Part shown: positions 1 through 8,236 of the stretch, piece by piece
Layout of the letters: each line of letters opens with the position of its first letter
How positions within the stretch are numbered: position 1 is the stretch's first letter
Source of the DNA: Pseudarthrobacter sp. GA104
Lineage (GTDB): Bacteria > Actinomycetota > Actinomycetes > Actinomycetales > Micrococcaceae
Assembly: GCF_009741265.1 (NCBI RefSeq)
Contig: NZ_WOWL01000001.1
Location: forward strand, 3,906,001 to 3,970,000
Reading direction: 5' to 3'
Length of the DNA: 64,000 nucleotides
Made by a program: the position numbers and the translations under genes
Notes under the pieces: model-generated
What the model saw: the letters and a program-made list of their open reading frames with translations, nothing else
What the model was told of the DNA's origin: nothing
Databases searched by the model: none

Positions 1-582
1 GTGGAAGGCTTCGACCTCACCCTGCACGCCGGCGAGATGCACTGCGTTGCCGGCCGCAGCGGCTCCGGCAAGACCAGCATCCTCACCGTCGGCGCGGGAC
101 TGACGCTGCCGACGTCGGGCCGTGTCTACTGGGAAGGCGATTCCCTCGAAAGCATGGGCGACGACGAAATCGCCGACCGCCGTCGTGCCTTGATCGGTTA
201 CGTCGACCAGGGCGGTGCACTGATTGACGGGATGAGCGCCCTCGAGAACGTGCTGCTGCCCGCTGTCCCTGACGGCGAAGTGGACCAGCGCCGCGACATG
301 GCCAAGGACCTGCTGGACCTCGTGGGGCTGGGCCGCCGCATGCGGCACCGTCCTGCCCAGCTCTCCGGCGGTGAACGCCAGCGCGTCGCCATTGCCCGGG
401 CACTGATCCTGGGCACGCGCGTCCTGGTGGTGGATGAGCCCACTGCCAGCCTCGACCGTGCCTCTGCCAACCGGATCATCAGCATCCTGAAGGACACCAC
501 GTCGGACGGAATCGCCGTCCTGGTGGCCTCGCACGACCACGAACTCGTCCGTCTCAGCGATACCCTGACCGAACTCATCTAG
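1..582 (+). CDS. ABC transporter ATP-binding protein (5' partial)
   Basis: ATPase subunit of an ABC transporter, most like the LolD/MacB/FtsE export-type class that pairs with a membrane permease. Visible motifs: Walker A GRSGSGKTS near residues 18-26 of the visible part, signature LSGGERQ at 121-127, Walker B VLVVDEP at 141-147 and a switch histidine in ASHDHE. The frame is open at base 1, and about 20 residues (first strand and A-loop) normally precede the visible part, so the gene is truncated by the window edge and GTG at base 1 is probably not the start. The permease is not visible. Substrate unknown. Confidence 0.85.
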   Translation: MEGFDLTLHAGEMHCVAGRSGSGKTSILTVGAGLTLPTSGRVYWEGDSLESMGDDEIADRRRALIGYVDQGGALIDGMSALENVLLPAVPDGEVDQRRDMAKDLLDLVGLGRRMRHRPAQLSGGERQRVAIARALILGTRVLVVDEPTASLDRASANRIISILKDTTSDGIAVLVASHDHELVRLSDTLTELI

Positions 583-616
583 CCCGCCCCTCCGCACCGA
601 AGGTAACGTCCTCTAC

Positions 617-2179
617 GTGACTGCTTCAGAGAAAACGCCGTTCTACATCACCACGGCCATCACCTACCCCAACGGGGTGCCGCACATCGGCCACGCCTAC
701 GAGTACATTGCCACCGACGCAATGGCCCGCTTCAAGCGGCTGGACGGCTACGACGTGATGTTCCTGACCGGCACGGACGAGCACGGGATGAAGATCGCCC
801 AGACGGCCGAGAAGGAAGGCATCACCCCCAAGGAACTGGTGGACCGGAATGTCGAAGCCTTCAAGGCGGCGCATGCCGCGCTGGGGATCTCGTACGACCG
901 TTTCATCCGGACCACTGACGAGGACCACTACGCCGCGTCGCAGGCCATCTGGAAAAAGATGGAAGCCAACGGGGACATCTACCTGTCCAAGTACGAGGGC
1001 TGGTACTCCGTCCGGGACGAAGCCTTCTACGTTGAGGACGACACCGTGGTCAAGGACGACGGCGTGCGCTACTCCAAGGAGACGGACACGGAGGTGACGT
1101 GGACGGCGGAGGAGAGCTACTTCTTCCGGCTGTCCGCCTACCAGGACAAGCTCCTGGCGCTCTACGAGTCACATCCGGAGTTCGGTGCCCCGCAGTACCG
1201 CTTCAACGAAGTCATCAGCTTCGTGAAGCGCGGCCTGGAGGACCTGTCGATCAGCCGCACCACGTTCGACTGGGGCGTCCCGGTTCCGGGCAACGACAAG
1301 CACGTCATGTACGTCTGGGTGGACGCCCTGACGAACTACCTCACGGGAGTTGGCTACCCCGACGTCGAATCTGAAAAGTTCCGGAAGTACTGGCCCGCCG
1401 ACGTACACATCATCGGCAAGGACATCTCACGCTTCCACGCCATCTACTGGCCCGCCTTCCTCATGAGCGCAGGCCTTGAACTGCCCAGGCGCGTCATGAT
1501 CCACGGCTTCCTGCAGAACAACGGAGTGAAGATGTCCAAGTCCTTGGGCAACGTGGTGGCTCCATCCGATTTCGTGGACCAGTACGGCGTGGACCAGGTG
1601 CGGTTCTTCTTCCTCCGCGAAGTGCCGTTCGGCGCTGACGGCAGCTACAACCACGACGCCATCGTGGGGCGGATGAACGCGGACCTGGCCAACAACTTCG
1701 GCAACCTGGCCCAGCGTTCGCTGTCCATGGTCGCCAAGAACTGTGGGGGCACGGTCCCCGTTCCCGGCGCGTTCACTGCGGAGGACAACGCCATCCTGGA
1801 GCAGGCCGGCGGCCTCCTCGCCGCGGCCCGGGCAGCCTTTGATAAGCAGGAATTCAGCCGCGCCCTTGAAGCGATCTGGGGAGTCCTCGGCGACACCAAC
1901 GCCTATTTCGCCGAGCAGGCGCCGTGGGTGCTGCGGAAAACCGACGTTGAGCGGATGAATACCGTGCTCTACGTGACGCTCGAGGTGCTGCGGATCGTGG
2001 CCATCCTGGCACAGCCGGTCATGCCCGCCGCAACGGCGGCGCTTCTGCAGACGCTGGGCCAGCCCGAAGGGGAAGCCCGGCAGTTCGCGGCCATTGGCAC
2101 CCCGATCGTTGCAGGGACGGAGCTGCCGGCCCCTTCGCCGGTGTTCCCGAAGTACGAAGAGCCGGCTGAGGCCAAGTAG
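617..2179 (+). CDS. metG: methionine--tRNA ligase
   Basis: Charges tRNA-Met with methionine in the cytosol. The protein has 520 residues, matching the short actinobacterial class. The HIGH motif is PHIGH at residues 22-26 and the KMSKS loop is at about 304-308, followed by the helical anticodon-binding domain. There is no C-terminal tRNA-binding extension of the E. coli type. The start is GTG. TAACGT at 604-609 lies 7 nt upstream, so the message may be leaderless; an AAGG further upstream is too distant to be a good ribosome site. The gene follows the ABC ATPase by 34 nt. Confidence 0.96.
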   Translation: MTASEKTPFYITTAITYPNGVPHIGHAYEYIATDAMARFKRLDGYDVMFLTGTDEHGMKIAQTAEKEGITPKELVDRNVEAFKAAHAALGISYDRFIRTTDEDHYAASQAIWKKMEANGDIYLSKYEGWYSVRDEAFYVEDDTVVKDDGVRYSKETDTEVTWTAEESYFFRLSAYQDKLLALYESHPEFGAPQYRFNEVISFVKRGLEDLSISRTTFDWGVPVPGNDKHVMYVWVDALTNYLTGVGYPDVESEKFRKYWPADVHIIGKDISRFHAIYWPAFLMSAGLELPRRVMIHGFLQNNGVKMSKSLGNVVAPSDFVDQYGVDQVRFFFLREVPFGADGSYNHDAIVGRMNADLANNFGNLAQRSLSMVAKNCGGTVPVPGAFTAEDNAILEQAGGLLAAARAAFDKQEFSRALEAIWGVLGDTNAYFAEQAPWVLRKTDVERMNTVLYVTLEVLRIVAILAQPVMPAATAALLQTLGQPEGEARQFAAIGTPIVAGTELPAPSPVFPKYEEPAEAK

Positions 2180-2401
2180 TTCCGTATTCCGAAGATAAGT
2201 ACGTCCTACTGGGGATTCCGGACAGGAAAATCCATAGCCTGAACGTGTTAGCAAACTGACAGTTCGCATCTGGGAGAACCGTCGCCCCGATGCTGTCTGT
2301 TTGCCCTTCGACCCGTTACTCCGGGTTGATCCGTCAGGTTGGGGCGGTGCGTTCTCCTTCGCGTCTGGACAGTCTGAAGCAGACTATGGACGGAGACGGA
2401 A
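2180..2401 (+). other. 222-bp leader/promoter region of the secreted repeat protein
   Basis: No gene is supported here. Visible features: three TTCCG motifs (2180, 2187, 2216), a TAGCCT hexamer usable as a -10 element near 2236, and a short hairpin with CGACCCG and CGGGTTG arms at 2309-2328. The region ends in a good ribosome site (GGAG about 7 nt before the ATG at 2402). The hairpin has no T-run, so it is not a convincing metG terminator. Confidence 0.4.
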
Positions 2402-3238
2402 ATGAAACGGATCCTTGCCACCTTGGGGGTCACAAGCCTCGCACTCCTGGGTGCAACAGCCACGGCATTCGCCACAGGCGAATCGGGCGGCGGTGAAAAA
2501 ATCACCATCTGCCATGCCACGGGATCGGAAACGAACCCCTACGTGCCGATCACCATTGACCTCAATGCGTTGAACGGCCACGCCGGCCACCAGCATGAAG
2601 AGGACATCATCCCGGCCAACAACGGGAAGGTCCTGCCTGGCGGCCAGAACCTGGACAAAGTGGATGTGTGGAACGCCGGTTGCGCCAAGCCCGGTGGAAA
2701 TCCCGCCGGGCCGCCCAAGGACAACGACAAGAAGATCACCATCTGCCACGCCACAGGTTCGGAAAAGAACCCCTACGTGGTCCTTTCAATCGCGTTGCAG
2801 GGCCTGAACGGCCACGGTGGTGCCCACCACCAGCACAGCGAGGACATCATTCCGCCGAACAGCGGAAAAGTGATTCCTGCCGGCCAGAACTGGACCGCTG
2901 AGGGGCAGGCAACCTTCAACAACAACTGCGTTCCCGTGGAAGTTACCACGACGCCGCCGACTACCCCGCCGACGGTACCGCCGGGTGGAAATGTCGTTCC
3001 TCCTGCCGGTGGAGTGGTGCCCGGGACGAATCCGCGCGGCGCTGTTGCCGGAGGCGGAACCGGTGCAGTGGCCTCGCCAAACGAGGGTTTCAACGTGCAG
3101 ACCGCGGTCTCGGCGCCGTCCGGTTCGGGCGCAGCTCCGTGGCTTGGCGGCCTGGCCGCTGTGATGGTTGCCGGTGCCGCCCTTGCCGTCCGGAAGACGA
3201 TGGCTAGGACTGCCGTCCGCGGACAGCACCGCGGATAG
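2402..3238 (+). CDS. secreted two-repeat surface protein, putative sortase substrate
   Basis: Predicted exported cell-surface protein of 278 residues, function unknown. Order of parts: signal peptide with hydrophobic core at 5-22; two copies of a repeat of about 62 residues (33-94 and 111-176), each containing ITICHATGS, NPYV, LNGH, a His-rich stretch, EDIIP, GKV.P.GQN and a terminal Cys; a Pro/Thr-rich linker (about 178-206); GFNVQTAV at 229-236; a hydrophobic segment (246-263); and a basic tail. This is the layout of a wall-anchored protein, but no LPXTG-like pentapeptide is present. The paired cysteines in each repeat could form a disulfide, and the histidines suggest metal binding (inference). 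The sortase gene follows across a strong hairpin. Confidence 0.8.
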   Translation: MKRILATLGVTSLALLGATATAFATGESGGGEKITICHATGSETNPYVPITIDLNALNGHAGHQHEEDIIPANNGKVLPGGQNLDKVDVWNAGCAKPGGNPAGPPKDNDKKITICHATGSEKNPYVVLSIALQGLNGHGGAHHQHSEDIIPPNSGKVIPAGQNWTAEGQATFNNNCVPVEVTTTPPTTPPTVPPGGNVVPPAGGVVPGTNPRGAVAGGGTGAVASPNEGFNVQTAVSAPSGSGAAPWLGGLAAVMVAGAALAVRKTMARTAVRGQHRG

Positions 3239-3278
3239 CACGTGGTAGCCGCCGTTTCGGCGGCATTCGGGTAAAAGG

Positions 3279-3319
3279 GACGCGAAGCGCCGTGCAGGTG
3301 TTGCACGGCGCTTTGCGTC
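3279..3319. terminator. strong hairpin between surface protein and sortase genes
   Basis: An 18-bp stem (3279-3296 with 3302-3319; one G-U pair) closes a 5-nt loop. It should terminate or attenuate transcription leaving the surface-protein gene. A short T-run follows about 10 nt later. A second small hairpin (GCCGCCG/CGGCGGC) lies at 3248-3264. Confidence 0.75.
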
Positions 3320-3364
3320 TCCCGGCATTTTTCCCCACGCTGAACCGAAGCATGAGGACAATTC

Positions 3365-4108
3365 ATGGCAGGTAATGACCCGGAGGAAGTACCGGGAAAG
3401 GACCCAACATCCGGCACAGCCGGCCACGGTCACGGGCTGTCGACTCTCAGGACCGTTGTTCTGCTGGCCCTGGCCGGAACCGTGGGCTTCCTTGCCGTGG
3501 CCCTTCTCCCTGCGCTGGTTGAGTCCGGGGCGCGGACGTCGCCGCCGGGCGGCGCAACTGCGGTGGCATCAGCGCCCGTTCCACTGCAGTCCGCGACGGG
3601 CGCCGTTTCAGGTTTCCCTGTTCCGGCCATCACCCCGGAAGTGCCGTCGGCCGCCGCCGGGCCGCCGGCTGCTCCTCCGGAGCGGCTGGTCTATCCAGCT
3701 GCGGATATCGACGTCCCTATCCATCAGCTCGATCCAAGCAGCTCGGACGTTGCCTCCCAGACCATAATTCCGCCGCCCACCATGGACGGATACTGGCTGA
3801 CCCCCTACGGAATGCCGGGGGCGGGCTCCACCAACACCACCTACGTTGTGGGCCACAGCTGGCAGGACCTTGAGGCGCCCTTCAACCGGCTCAGTTCAAA
3901 GGCGGCAGCGGGGGACAGGCTCACGGTTGCCACGTCCGCGGGTGAGCTTGAATACCAGGTGGACTCTGTCACCACGTACGTCAAATCGGGACTCAAGGAC
4001 AGTCCTGTCTGGGAGGTTGCGCCCAACAGGCTGGTCCTCATCTCGTGCTACACGGACGACCTCTGGGGCACGAACGTGGTTGTCAGTGCCTCCCCGGTAG
4101 TCCAGTGA
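3365..4108 (+). CDS. class F-like sortase
   Basis: Membrane-anchored transpeptidase expected to cleave a C-terminal sorting signal and attach the protein to the cell wall. Length is 247 residues: one N-terminal membrane segment (about 30-52), a Ser/Ala/Pro-rich linker, then the sortase barrel. The catalytic histidine is in VVGHSW (His164) and the catalytic cysteine in LISC (Cys228). After the cysteine the remaining 19 residues contain no arginine, although sortases normally have a catalytic Arg there. The probable substrate is the adjacent two-repeat protein. Start ATG with a weak TGAGGA ribosome site. Confidence 0.85.
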   Translation: MAGNDPEEVPGKDPTSGTAGHGHGLSTLRTVVLLALAGTVGFLAVALLPALVESGARTSPPGGATAVASAPVPLQSATGAVSGFPVPAITPEVPSAAAGPPAAPPERLVYPAADIDVPIHQLDPSSSDVASQTIIPPPTMDGYWLTPYGMPGAGSTNTTYVVGHSWQDLEAPFNRLSSKAAAGDRLTVATSAGELEYQVDSVTTYVKSGLKDSPVWEVAPNRLVLISCYTDDLWGTNVVVSASPVVQ

Positions 4109-4159
4109 GTGCCGCCCAGCGCCTCCTGCCGCCCGGCGCTGCGGCGGCCCTCGGCATCT

Positions 4160-4209
4160 TCTCGAATATTGAGACAGCTTGACCAGCATATGGATGTTTT
4201 GGCTAACCT
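4160..4209 (+). promoter_or_regulatory. leuB promoter and putative LtbR/NdgR operator
   Basis: A palindrome TCTC-N7-GAGA (4160-4174, core AATAT) sits directly upstream of TTGACC (-35, 4179-4184) and TAACCT (-10, 4204-4209; 19-bp spacing). The -10 ends 6 nt before the ATG at 4216, so the leuB message should be leaderless. The same palindrome precedes leuC at 17540-17554. Confidence 0.65.
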
Positions 4210-4215
4210 GAATCC

Positions 4216-5268
4216 ATGAGCGCATCCTCCATTGATCTTGCAGTTATTCCCGGCGACGGCATTGGCCCCGAGGTGATTGCCGAGGCCATTAAGGTCCTCG
4301 AGAAGGCCGTGGCAGCGGAGGGCGTGGAGCTCAAGCAGACCCACTACAAGCTCGGTGCAGAGCACTGGCTGGCCACCGGGGAGACCCTGCCGGACGAGGT
4401 CCTGGCGGACCTCCGGACCCGGGATGCCATCCTGTTCGGCGCGGTGGGCGCCGCCCCGGGAGACACACGTATCCCGTCGGGACTTATTGAACGCGAAATG
4501 CTGCTCAAGCTCCGCTTCAGCCTGGACCACTACGTCAACCTGCGGCCGTCCCGGCTCTATGGAACGGTGGGAAGCCCGCTCGCCACCCCGGGCACCATTG
4601 ACTTCATCGTGGTCCGCGAGGGCACCGAGGGACCCTACGTGGGCAACGGCGGCACCCTGCGTGCGGGCACGCCCCACGAGGTGGCCACCGAGGTTTCACT
4701 GAACACTGCCCACGGCGTGGAACGGGTAGTCCGGGACGCGTTCCGCCGGGCCAGCGCCAGGGAGCGCAAGCACCTCACCCTGGTCCACAAGCACAATGTC
4801 CTGGTTTACGCGGGGCACCTGTGGAAGCGCACCGTTGAGGCGGTGGCGCAGGAGTTCCCGGAGGTCACCCACGACTACCTCCACGTGGACGCCGCCACCA
4901 TCTTCATGGTCACCGACCCGTCCCGCTTCGACGTGATAGTCACTGACAACCTTTTCGGCGACATCCTCACCGACCTCGCCGCCGCGATCACCGGCGGCAT
5001 CGGGTTGGCGGCATCCGGCAACATCAACATGGACCGCACGGCCCCCTCCATGTTCGAACCCGTGCACGGGTCCGCCCCGGACATTGCCGGCCAGGGCAAG
5101 GCAGACCCAACGGCTGCCATCCTCTCCGCTGCGCTCCTGCTGGACCACCTTGGCTACGCCGCAGCGGCCCGCAGGATCGAAGCGGCAGTGGTTGCCGACG
5201 TCGAGAAGCGCGACGGCGGTTCACGCACCACAAGCGCCGTGGGCGACGCGATCGCCGCCGGGCTCTGA
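4216..5268 (+). CDS. leuB: 3-isopropylmalate dehydrogenase
   Basis: Oxidises and decarboxylates 3-isopropylmalate to 2-oxoisocaproate with NAD, the third step of leucine synthesis. Length 350 residues, normal for the family. The start IPGDGIGPEV, the substrate segment REGTEGPYVG and the metal/NAD region with DNLFGDILTD and EPVHGSAPDIAG are all present. No ribosome-binding sequence precedes the ATG; the -10 placement supports leaderless translation. It precedes ilvE, the transaminase of the same pathway, and shares an operator-like palindrome with distant leuCD. Confidence 0.97.
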   Translation: MSASSIDLAVIPGDGIGPEVIAEAIKVLEKAVAAEGVELKQTHYKLGAEHWLATGETLPDEVLADLRTRDAILFGAVGAAPGDTRIPSGLIEREMLLKLRFSLDHYVNLRPSRLYGTVGSPLATPGTIDFIVVREGTEGPYVGNGGTLRAGTPHEVATEVSLNTAHGVERVVRDAFRRASARERKHLTLVHKHNVLVYAGHLWKRTVEAVAQEFPEVTHDYLHVDAATIFMVTDPSRFDVIVTDNLFGDILTDLAAAITGGIGLAASGNINMDRTAPSMFEPVHGSAPDIAGQGKADPTAAILSAALLLDHLGYAAAARRIEAAVVADVEKRDGGSRTTSAVGDAIAAGL

Positions 5269-5297
5269 CACCGCGCCAGGGCCTCCGGCATCGGGCG

Positions 5298-5313
5298 TAA
5301 GCTTGTCTCGAAT
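5298..5313 (+). promoter_or_regulatory. ilvE promoter -10 with operator half-site
   Basis: TAAGCT (5298-5303) is a plausible -10 hexamer. TCTCGAAT (5306-5313) directly after it is identical to the left half of the leuB palindrome, so the same regulator might also touch ilvE. No good -35 is visible, and only a half-site is present. Confidence 0.35.
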
Positions 5314-5372
5314 CACCAAATGCCGCCGCGCCGTTCAGTGCTGAACACGGGGCGGCCGATCGTGGAGGAACC

Positions 5373-6485
5373 ATGACCCAGACCGCCCATGGCGTCGAAT
5401 TCAGCCAGCAGCTTTCGGCCAACCCGAAGTCTGCTGAAGAGCGTGCAGCCATCCTGGCCAACCCGGGATTCGGCAACCACTTCACCGACCACACCGCCGT
5501 GGTGGACTACAGCGTCGACGAGAACGGCCACGGCGGCTGGCACAACGCCAGGATTGAACCGTACGGTCCCATCGTCCTGGATCCCTCTGCCGCCGTGCTG
5601 CACTACGGCCAGGAGATTTTCGAAGGCCTCAAGGCCTACCGCCATGCCGACGGCTCCATCTGGTCCTTCCGTCCCGAAGCAAACGCGGCCCGCCTGAACA
5701 AGTCAGCCCGCAGGCTTGCCCTTCCCGAACTGCCGGCTGAATACTTCCTCGGAGCGATCCGAGCCCTGGTGAACGTGGACAGGGACTGGGTTCCCGGCGG
5801 CGACGGCGAGGCCCTCTACCTGCGGCCGTTCATGATCGCCACCGAGGCCTTCCTGGGTGTGCGCGCCGCCCGCGAAGTTTCCTTCCGGGTGATCGCCTCA
5901 CCGGCCGGCAACTATTTCGGCGGTGAGCTGAAGCCCGTATCCATCTGGATCTCCCGTGAATACGCCCGCGCCGGCCGCGGCGGAACGGGCGATGCCAAAT
6001 GCGGCGGCAACTACGCCGCGTCGCTGATTGCCCAGCAGGAAGCAGAAGCCAACGGCTGCAAGCAGGTCCTGTTCCTCGACCATTTCAACGACAATGCAGT
6101 CGAGGAACTGGGCGGCATGAACGTCTTCTTCGTGATGAAGGACGGCTCGCTGGTCACCCCCGCGCTGACCGGCACCATCCTGGAAGGCATCACCAGGATG
6201 TCCGTCATCCAGGTGGCCAAGGACATGGGCCGCCAGGTCACCGAGCGCAAGATCACCCTTGACGAATGGCGCGACGGCGTTGCTTCCGGCGAGATTGCCG
6301 AGGTCTTCGCCTGCGGTACCGCAGCCGTCATCACCCCGATCGGAGTCCTCAAGGACGCCACCGAGTTCATCGGCTCCGAGGACGCCAAGGCGGGGGAGAC
6401 CACCATGGCCATCCGCGAGCAGCTGCTCGGCATCCAGACCGGAACTGTCCCGGACACCCACGGCTGGCTGACCCGCCTGGCCTAG
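5373..6485 (+). CDS. ilvE: branched-chain amino acid aminotransferase
   Basis: PLP enzyme that makes leucine, isoleucine and valine from their 2-oxo acids using glutamate. Length 370 residues, fold type IV. Visible: substrate-site segment YGQEIFEGLKAYR, the PLP-lysine region CGGNYAASLIAQQEA, and the EELGGMNVFF and GTAAVITPIG segments. The ATG has a clear GAGGAA ribosome site 2-3 nt upstream of the CC spacer. It sits 104 nt after leuB and ends in a strong terminator, so it is probably the last gene of a leuB-ilvE unit or has its own promoter. Confidence 0.97.
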   Translation: MTQTAHGVEFSQQLSANPKSAEERAAILANPGFGNHFTDHTAVVDYSVDENGHGGWHNARIEPYGPIVLDPSAAVLHYGQEIFEGLKAYRHADGSIWSFRPEANAARLNKSARRLALPELPAEYFLGAIRALVNVDRDWVPGGDGEALYLRPFMIATEAFLGVRAAREVSFRVIASPAGNYFGGELKPVSIWISREYARAGRGGTGDAKCGGNYAASLIAQQEAEANGCKQVLFLDHFNDNAVEELGGMNVFFVMKDGSLVTPALTGTILEGITRMSVIQVAKDMGRQVTERKITLDEWRDGVASGEIAEVFACGTAAVITPIGVLKDATEFIGSEDAKAGETTMAIREQLLGIQTGTVPDTHGWLTRLA

Positions 6486-6497
6486 GCGCCCACTTTC

Positions 6498-6554
6498 CAG
6501 ACGCGTACGACGGCGCCTGCCGGACTTTGCTCCGGCAGGCGCCTTTCGCGTCTG
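6498..6554 (+). terminator. intrinsic terminator after ilvE
   Basis: A perfect 13-bp stem (6512-6524 with 6531-6543) around a 6-nt loop is followed by TTT. Outer arms CAGACGCG and CGCGTCTG (6498-6505, 6547-6554) can extend the structure. Confidence 0.85.
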
Positions 6555-6564
6555 CAAGGATGGT

Positions 6565-7368
6565 GTGGTGACTTCAGCTTCCGGCCCCGTCCTGCAGCGC
6601 AGCTCGGCCCTGACCCGGTTTCTCCTGGCGCCCAATCCAGGACCCATGAGCCTGGCGGGGACCAACTCCTACGTCCTGCACGCACCCGGTAACCCCGGCG
6701 CCGTGGTGGTGGATCCCGGTCCGTTCGACGAGGCCCACCTGGAGGCCCTGGCAGCGGCAGGCCCCGTGGACCTCATCCTCATCACCCACCGCCACGCGGA
6801 CCACACAGCAGGTTCCGCCCGGCTCCATGGCTTGACCGGCGCCCCCGTGCGTGCCGCCGACGCCGTCCACTGCCACGGGAGCGGCACTCCTTTGCAGGAT
6901 GGCGAAGTTCTTTCCGCCGCGGGCGTGGACATCCGGGTGGTGGCCACTCCCGGCCACACTTCCGATTCCGTGTGCTTCCACCTCCCCGGCGACGGTGCCC
7001 ACGGCTCGGTCCTGACCGGGGACACCATCCTGGGCCGCGGCACTACAATGATCGACTACCCTGACGGGACCCTCGCGGACTACCTTGCCTCCCTCGACCG
7101 GCTGGAAGCGATTGGCCCCGCCACAGTGCTTCCCGCCCATGGTCCCGTTCTTCCGTCGCTGGCGGAAATTGCGCGCGCCTACCGCAGCCACCGCCTCGAG
7201 CGGCTGGAACAGGTCCGCGCTGCGCTGGACACCCTGGGCCGGGACGCAACCGCCCGTGACGTCGCCGGCGCGGTGTATTCCGACGTCGACCCTTCCGTGC
7301 GGCGGGCCGCTGAAACGTCCGTGGCGGCGCAGCTCCACTACCTCCGGGGCACTGCGGCCCAGACGTAG
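6565..7368 (+). CDS. metallo-beta-lactamase-fold hydrolase (LACTB2-like)
   Basis: Predicted zinc-dependent hydrolase of the group that includes RNase-like LACTB2; substrate unknown. The metal motif is THRHADH (His74, His76, Asp78, His79), with further ligands His131 in TPGHT and Asp153 in LTGD. The C-terminal 70 residues form a helical winged-helix-like part typical of this subgroup. GTG occurs at 6565 and 6568; AAGGA at 6556-6560 is better spaced for 6568, so the protein may be one residue shorter. It is followed by the FAH enzyme. Confidence 0.85.
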   Translation: MVTSASGPVLQRSSALTRFLLAPNPGPMSLAGTNSYVLHAPGNPGAVVVDPGPFDEAHLEALAAAGPVDLILITHRHADHTAGSARLHGLTGAPVRAADAVHCHGSGTPLQDGEVLSAAGVDIRVVATPGHTSDSVCFHLPGDGAHGSVLTGDTILGRGTTMIDYPDGTLADYLASLDRLEAIGPATVLPAHGPVLPSLAEIARAYRSHRLERLEQVRAALDTLGRDATARDVAGAVYSDVDPSVRRAAETSVAAQLHYLRGTAAQT

Positions 7369-7409
7369 CACTGGCAGGCGCGGGGTGGCGAGACGGTAGG
7401 GTAGGAGCC

Positions 7410-8186
7410 ATGCGTATTGCCAGGTTTGTCGTTGATTCTGATCCCCTCTACGGCGTTGTCGAAGGTGACACGGGCAGTGAGGAAATCACTGTCATCCACG
7501 GAGACCCGTTCTTCAACGGGGTGGAGCGCACCTCCGTCCGCCACAAGCTGGAGGACGTCCGGCTGCTGGCCCCGATCATTCCCCGCAGCAAGGTCATCGG
7601 CGTGGGACGAAACTTCGTGGAGCACGCGCATGAACTCGGCAACGAAGTCCCGGCCCAGCCCCTCCTGTTCCTGAAGCCCAACACCGCCGTCGTGGGCCCC
7701 AACGATCCTGTAGTGCTGCCGGAGTTCTCCGAGGAAGTCTCCTTCGAAGCTGAACTCTGCGTGGTCATCGGTAGGATCTGCAAGGACGTCCCTGAGGACC
7801 GCGTGGACGACGTCATCTTCGGCTACACGTGCGGCAACGACCTCACTGCCCGGGACGTCCAGAAAACCGACCTGCAGTGGACCCGGGCCAAGGGCTTTGA
7901 CACCTCCGCGCCGCTGGGCCCGTGGATCGAGACAGAGCTGGATACCGAGGACCTGCAGATCCAGGGCAGGCTGAACGGGGAGCTGCGGCAGGACGGCAGC
8001 ACCAGCCAGATGGTCAGGGGAGTGCGCGAGCTGGTCTCCATTGTGTCCCAGGCTTTCACCCTCCTGCCCGGCGACGTCATCATGACGGGGACTCCGGCCG
8101 GCGTAGGACTCGTTAAAGCGGGGGACCGCTTCGAAGTGGAGATTGAGGGCATCGGCCGCCTGTCCAACCCCATCGTGCGCCGCTGA
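7410..8186 (+). CDS. fumarylacetoacetate hydrolase family protein
   Basis: Predicted metal-dependent hydrolase or decarboxylase of 2-oxo acids. The first 50 residues match the DUF2437 (Rv2993c-type) N-terminal domain, and the rest is the FAH barrel. Visible: GVGRNFVEHA, the metal-ligand run SFEAELCVVIG and the CGNDLTARDVQ segment, plus the C-terminal MTGTPAGVG loop. Length 258. The placement just before gltX is the same as in mycobacteria. TAGGGT (7397-7402) lies 7 nt before the ATG with GGAG between, so a very short leader is likely. Physiological substrate unknown. Confidence 0.9.
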   Translation: MRIARFVVDSDPLYGVVEGDTGSEEITVIHGDPFFNGVERTSVRHKLEDVRLLAPIIPRSKVIGVGRNFVEHAHELGNEVPAQPLLFLKPNTAVVGPNDPVVLPEFSEEVSFEAELCVVIGRICKDVPEDRVDDVIFGYTCGNDLTARDVQKTDLQWTRAKGFDTSAPLGPWIETELDTEDLQIQGRLNGELRQDGSTSQMVRGVRELVSIVSQAFTLLPGDVIMTGTPAGVGLVKAGDRFEVEIEGIGRLSNPIVRR

Positions 8187-8236
8187 CGCCAGGCCCGCCT
8201 TCACCCCTGGCGGCAGACGGTAAAGTTGGAGCCACT

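Noticed and set aside
2309..2328. Hairpin as the metG terminator
   Set aside because: It is short, includes a wobble pair, lies 130 nt past the stop and has no T-run.
2402..3238. LPXTG or LAXTG sorting signal in the secreted repeat protein
   Set aside because: No such pentapeptide exists before the C-terminal hydrophobic segment.
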